Source of the DNA: an uncultured Treponema sp.
GTDB lineage: Bacteria; Spirochaetota; Spirochaetia; Treponematales; Treponemataceae
Assembly: GCA_937885475.1 (NCBI GenBank)
Contig: CAKZZR010000024.1
Coordinates: 1 to 16,009, forward strand
Length of the DNA stretch: 16,009 nucleotides
Direction of reading: 5' to 3'
The position numbers and the translations under genes were made by a program. The notes under the pieces were generated by a model. The model did no database searches. It saw only the letters and a list, made by a program, of their open reading frames with translations, and was not told the origin of the DNA. Positions 12,854-16,009 of this stretch are shown in pieces. The number at the start of each line of letters is the position of its first letter. Within the stretch, counting starts at the first letter, position 1.

Positions 12854-14632
12854 TTGAAAAAAAGTAATTCAGTTTGTAAAAAAATCATTGCGGGAGCGCT
12901 TGCCGCTTCCTGTGCAGGCGCTGTTTTTGCAAAAGCAAAAAAGGGCGGTGCGATAGATCCTGAGCTTGCAGTTACACAGCTTGCCGGTGTTGAGCGCAAG
13001 GCGGCAAAGCCGGCTGAAGGCGTGTATTACAGTCTTTTTGTGCGTTCCTTTGCGGACGGAAACGGCGACGGAATCGGCGATTTTAAGGGGCTTACCAAGA
13101 AGCTCGACTATCTGAACGATGGAAATGATGCAACGACCACGGATCTTGGCGTAACCGGGTTGTGGCTTCTGCCGATTTTTGATTCTCCGTCATACCATGG
13201 CTATGACGTTGCCGATTATTACAAAATCAATCCGGAATACGGTACGATGGAGGACTTTGAGAAATTTCTTGCGGAATGCAAGAAACGGGGCATTGACGTC
13301 ATAATCGATATGACCTGCAATCATTCCTCTTCTTATAATGATTGGTTCCTTCAGTCGAAAAAGCCAGAAAGTCCGTACCGTACGTGGTACCGTTGGATTA
13401 CTGACCTTGATTTTACCGAAAACGGCGGACCATATAACCGCAATCAAAAGGGACTTGCAGGAAACATCTGGACGATTGAGCTTTCAAACCCGGTTATGGG
13501 ACCGGACGGAAAGGCTCTGACGGACAAGAACGGTCAGACGGTCATGAATTACTATGCCGGACTGTTCAGTACGAATATGCCGGACTACAACATGGACGAG
13601 CCTGCGGTGCGCGAGGAATTCAAGAAGGTGTTCAAATTCTGGCTGGATAAGGGCGTGAGTGGCTTTCGCTTTGATGCTGCCGGTCATATCTACAATGCGA
13701 ACGAGGTTAAGCCTGGTTCTGAGACGCTCTCTAAGGCTGTTGCATTCTGGAAGGAAATGAATGACTACATTCTTTCTGTTAAACCGGATGCGTATTCCGT
13801 TGCCGAGGTATGGGAGCCGACGGCGACGCGCGCTCGCTACATGGCTGGAATGCAGTCAAATTTTCATTTTGATTTGGGAACGCTTATTCCGAACATCATA
13901 AACAATCAGGAAGTGAACGACAAAAAGGGAACGCCGGATGATAGCGACAAGTCTACGTACAACGGATATGCACGCAGTCTTGAGAGCGAATACAATATGT
14001 ACCGTGCGAACAACCCGGACTATATTGACGCGCCGTTCCTTTCAAATCACGATCAGGCGCGAATTTCTGCGGCGCTGCGCAACAATGCCGACAAGATGAA
14101 GCTTGCCGCCGATATGTACATTCTTGCGGAAGGAATTCCGTTCATTTATTACGGTGAGGAAATTGGTATGAAGAGCGGTTCCGATGACCCAAGCAAGCGT
14201 ACTGGCTTGGTATGGGCGCCGGAAGGAAAAGACAAAATGTATACTACCTGGGTTGAAAGCGGCGCATATGGAAATGCAAAGGTGTACAATAAGAAGACGG
14301 TTCCTGTTTCCGTTCAGCAGAAGGATCCGGAGTCTTTGCTTAATCATTACAAGCGCGTCATCCGCGTAAAGACTGCACATCCGGCTCTTCTGCACGGTCG
14401 GCTTAAGGCTGTTCCTACGGACAGCGCGGTGCTTGAGTCGTGGGTTATGGAATCTGCTGAGGAAAAGGCATTCGTCATTCACAACGTTTCTTCTACAAGA
14501 ACGGAGACGGTTGCGCTTCCGGACGGCTGCAATTTGCCGTTGGTATACACCGCGCGCGAAGGTACCGTTGTTGAGGACGGAAAGATTACGATTCCGCCGA
14601 TGACCTCGGTCGTTCTTGCCGCTTCAAAATAA
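12854..14632 (+). CDS. Exported GH13 alpha-amylase-family glycoside hydrolase
   Basis: A 592-residue enzyme acting on alpha-1,4-glucans (starch or maltodextrin) with retention of configuration. The start is TTG 12854, eight bases after GGAGG, giving MKKSNSVCKKII. An in-frame ATG at 12839 overlaps the ribosome binding site and is rejected. The signal peptide contains AASC (Cys20), a possible lipobox, and AVFA at 23-26, a possible signal peptidase I site, so it is either a lipoprotein or secreted. The GH13 barrel starts at VYYSLFVRSFADGNGDGIGD. Conserved regions are DMTCNHSS, GFRFDAAGH (nucleophile Asp274), SVAEVW (acid/base Glu318) and FLSNHDQ (Asp400). The lysine common in region II (DAAKH) is Gly here. 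The C-terminal ~90 residues form a beta domain. It is adjacent to malEFG but separately promoted, and probably supplies maltodextrins for import. Confidence 0.92.
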   Translation: MKKSNSVCKKIIAGALAASCAGAVFAKAKKGGAIDPELAVTQLAGVERKAAKPAEGVYYSLFVRSFADGNGDGIGDFKGLTKKLDYLNDGNDATTTDLGVTGLWLLPIFDSPSYHGYDVADYYKINPEYGTMEDFEKFLAECKKRGIDVIIDMTCNHSSSYNDWFLQSKKPESPYRTWYRWITDLDFTENGGPYNRNQKGLAGNIWTIELSNPVMGPDGKALTDKNGQTVMNYYAGLFSTNMPDYNMDEPAVREEFKKVFKFWLDKGVSGFRFDAAGHIYNANEVKPGSETLSKAVAFWKEMNDYILSVKPDAYSVAEVWEPTATRARYMAGMQSNFHFDLGTLIPNIINNQEVNDKKGTPDDSDKSTYNGYARSLESEYNMYRANNPDYIDAPFLSNHDQARISAALRNNADKMKLAADMYILAEGIPFIYYGEEIGMKSGSDDPSKRTGLVWAPEGKDKMYTTWVESGAYGNAKVYNKKTVPVSVQQKDPESLLNHYKRVIRVKTAHPALLHGRLKAVPTDSAVLESWVMESAEEKAFVIHNVSSTRTETVALPDGCNLPLVYTAREGTVVEDGKITIPPMTSVVLAASK

Positions 14633-14654
14633 TTTTGCGTTCCTGCGTGGAAAC

Positions 14655-14709
14655 AAAAAAAGGCTGCCGTTGAGGAAGTTTGCGTCCTCTTGGCAGCCCT
14701 TTTGTTTTT
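14655..14709. terminator. Bidirectional terminator between amylase and HAD genes
   Basis: GGCTGCC (14662-14668) pairs with GGCAGCC (14692-14698), extended by an inner GAGGA/TCCTC stem. It is flanked by an A-run on the left and a T-rich run on the right, so it works for both converging genes. Confidence 0.85.
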
Positions 14710-15358
14710 AAAGGATGTCCGTTATTTTTCCTAAATTCGGGATTATTTTGTGGCAGAGACCTTTGATTTTTTCGTCAGGCTGAACCTTGTCGGGAACCAT
14801 AATCGTATAGAGTCCTGCGGCAGCGGCGCTGCGGATTCCGTTGGGGCTGTCCTCTATGGCGGCGCATTCTTCTGGCCTTAAGCCGATTGACGCGCATGCC
14901 TTAAGGTAAATTTCAGGGTCGGGCTTTGAATGCTCAACCTGATCGCCGCAGGTAAGGGTCTTAAAGTAGTGGATTATCTTGCATGCGCCCAGCTGACGGT
15001 CCACGCGGAATTTGCGGGTTGATGAGGCGAGCGCCAGCGTGTATTTGCCGCTTAGGTAATTCAGCGCCTCCATGACGTGCGGCATGAGCGGAATGCCTTC
15101 TGAAAATTCAATCTGGTCAAAAAGTTCTGAGGTGCGCGTAAGGAGCGCAAGGGAGTCAAAGTCCGCGCCGTATATTTCCTTTAGCAGATGTATTGTGTCC
15201 GCACGGTTTGCGCCCATGCATCGCGCGTTTGCCTTTTCTATGTCTGAAAGCCCGAATTCTTTGGCGGCGATTTCCCAGGTGCGCCAACTGATTGTCTCTG
15301 TGTCAAGAAGTACGCCGTCCATGTCAAAAACGACGGCTTTGATTTGTTTTTCGTCCAT
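14708..15358 (-). CDS. HAD-superfamily phosphatase (subfamily IA, beta-PGM-like fold)
   Basis: A 216-residue cytoplasmic hydrolase of small phosphorylated metabolites. The HAD motifs are in order: DMDG at 12-15 with the nucleophile Asp12, a motif II SST in LALASST, motif III Lys in HSKPDPEIY, and motif IV EDSPNG. The helical cap lies between motifs I and II, as in subfamily IA. The position of the His conserved in true beta-phosphoglucomutases (His20 of the lactococcal enzyme) is Ser here, in DTETISWRTW. This favours a sugar-phosphate phosphatase (YniC-like) over a mutase despite the maltose context. The start at ATG 15358 has a short TGGA box. An upstream extension of the open frame reads through the divergent HD gene and is not real. 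It converges with the amylase across a shared terminator. Confidence 0.87.
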   Translation of the reverse strand: MDEKQIKAVVFDMDGVLLDTETISWRTWEIAAKEFGLSDIEKANARCMGANRADTIHLLKEIYGADFDSLALLTRTSELFDQIEFSEGIPLMPHVMEALNYLSGKYTLALASSTRKFRVDRQLGACKIIHYFKTLTCGDQVEHSKPDPEIYLKACASIGLRPEECAAIEDSPNGIRSAAAAGLYTIMVPDKVQPDEKIKGLCHKIIPNLGKITDIL

Positions 15359-15394
15359 GTTTCCATTATACTGACACGCGTAAAGGAATAGAAT
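15359..15394. promoter_or_regulatory. Short divergent gap between HAD and HD genes
   Basis: Only 36 bases separate the two starts. The plus-strand gene has AAGGA at 15383-15387. A TATAAT on the minus strand at 15370-15365 lies too close to the HAD start for an ordinary leader, so either the HAD transcript is nearly leaderless or this is chance. Confidence 0.35.
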
Positions 15395-15987
15395 ATGGAT
15401 TTGAAAAATTTTGAGGAACTGACGGAAAAAACGGACGCGATGATTGCGATTTATGATAAGTATGCGCCGGTCGGCTTGGACAAGCGCTTTGACATTGACA
15501 AGGTGCGCGCCGTTTACAGCGAGATGATTTCGTTTATTATAGAAAATATTGACGAGGCTGAGAATCTTAAGAACTATCTTGATACGAGCGATTTTTGGAA
15601 GGCGCCAGCGTCCACTCGTTTTCATGGCGACTGGGAAAGCGGGCTGTGCGTGCATTCTCTTGTGGTGACGATTCAGGCGCTGCGCTTTGCAAAAAGCATT
15701 GCGCAGAACTACATGAATTCTCCGATGAACGGAAGATTTGATTTTACCTGTGAGGATATTTTTGTAGCGGCAATGACGCACGACTTCTGCAAGGCGGACT
15801 GCTACAACATTGAGTACCGCAACACCAAGGATTTTATGGGAAATTGGATAAAAAAGCCTTTCTATAAGACAAAGGAGGATTCCCGGGCGCTTGGCCACGG
15901 AAACGAGTCTGTGCTGCGGCTTTTGGAATGTATGCCGTCCTTTGTGAAGCGGCGGAACGTACTTGAGGCGGTAAGCCGGCATATGGG
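15395..15987 (+). CDS. HD-domain metal-dependent hydrolase, 3' partial
   Basis: An open frame from ATG 15395 (AAGGA seven bases upstream) runs to the end of the window without a stop, so it is truncated by the contig edge. About 198 real residues are visible. It looks like an HD-superfamily phosphohydrolase: His77 (RFHGDW), His87 (LCVHSL), the HD pair His129-Asp130 (AAMTHDFCKADCY), His168 (LGHGNES) and His196 (VSRHMG). The spacing resembles stand-alone HD hydrolases and the HD part of YhaM-type nucleases, but no OB-fold region is seen. The substrate is unknown; nucleotides or RNA ends are typical. Residues translated after Gly198 come from adapter sequence and must be discarded. It is divergent from the HAD phosphatase gene. 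Confidence 0.82.
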
Positions 15988-16009
15988 AGATCGGAAGAGC
16001 ACACGTCTT
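15988..16009 (+). other. Illumina TruSeq adapter contamination at contig end
   Basis: From 15988 the sequence reads AGATCGGAAGAGCACACGTC and one further matching T, identical over 21 bases to the start of the standard TruSeq Read 1 adapter. The final base differs from the adapter. It is not genomic. It happens to stay in frame with the HD gene. Confidence 0.96.

Noticed and set aside
14708..15358. Beta-phosphoglucomutase (pgmB) for the HAD gene
   Set aside because: The maltose context is tempting, but the mutase-specific His after the DxDG motif is Ser here. A general HAD-IA phosphatase is the safer call.
15359..15982. Minus-strand upstream extension of the HAD frame
   Set aside because: It is antisense to the HD-domain gene, which has conserved metal-binding residues and a good ribosome binding site. 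HAD homologues start at the VVFDMDG region.
1..16009. CRISPR arrays, tRNA/rRNA genes, insertion sequences, phage genes
   Set aside because: I looked for regular direct repeats, tRNA-like cloverleafs, transposase motifs and terminal inverted repeats and saw none.

Overview
The window looks like a chromosomal segment from a host-associated treponeme (Spirochaetota), probably a commensal gut-type species. This is inferred from content, not from a search. The signs are a diderm envelope gene set, lipoproteins with loose spirochaete-style lipoboxes (FMSC, FVSC), an OmpA-like protein with an LPP20-like middle segment, many TPR lipoproteins, and a secreted alpha-amylase beside a maltose-type ABC transporter. 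The last ~22 bases match an Illumina TruSeq adapter, so the window ends at an assembly contig edge.

Region 1 (136-1545, minus) is one open frame encoding an N-terminal CrtO-like membrane acyltransferase domain followed by a complete short-chain dehydrogenase. Divergent from it is an exported TPR-type protein (1594-2562, plus).

Region 2 (5953 to 2576, minus) is a compact envelope operon: a TPR-like lipoprotein, then a MltD-type lytic transglycosylase whose start overlaps the upstream stop, then an OmpA-domain protein. Divergent from it are a small polytopic membrane protein (6043-6642) and a 587-residue TPR lipoprotein (6658-8421).

Region 3 (8570-14632, plus) is a maltodextrin uptake and breakdown locus: malE (soluble binding protein), a strong stem-loop, malF and malG (one-base overlap), a terminator, then a separately promoted, exported GH13 alpha-amylase. 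The amylase would cut extracellular or periplasmic alpha-glucans and MalEFG would import the products. No MalK ATPase is present, so the ATPase is presumably encoded elsewhere. The most unusual observation is here. Both permease subunits carry insertions in their first extracytoplasmic loop: MalG has two perfect DnaJ-type CxxCxGxG motifs, and MalF has a ~140-residue acidic insert ending in CxxC plus three histidines. They could form a paired metal- or thiol-dependent module on the outer face of the transporter.

Region 4: a bidirectional terminator separates the amylase from a convergent HAD phosphatase (15358 to 14708). A divergent HD-domain hydrolase (from 15395) is cut off by the contig end and runs into adapter sequence.
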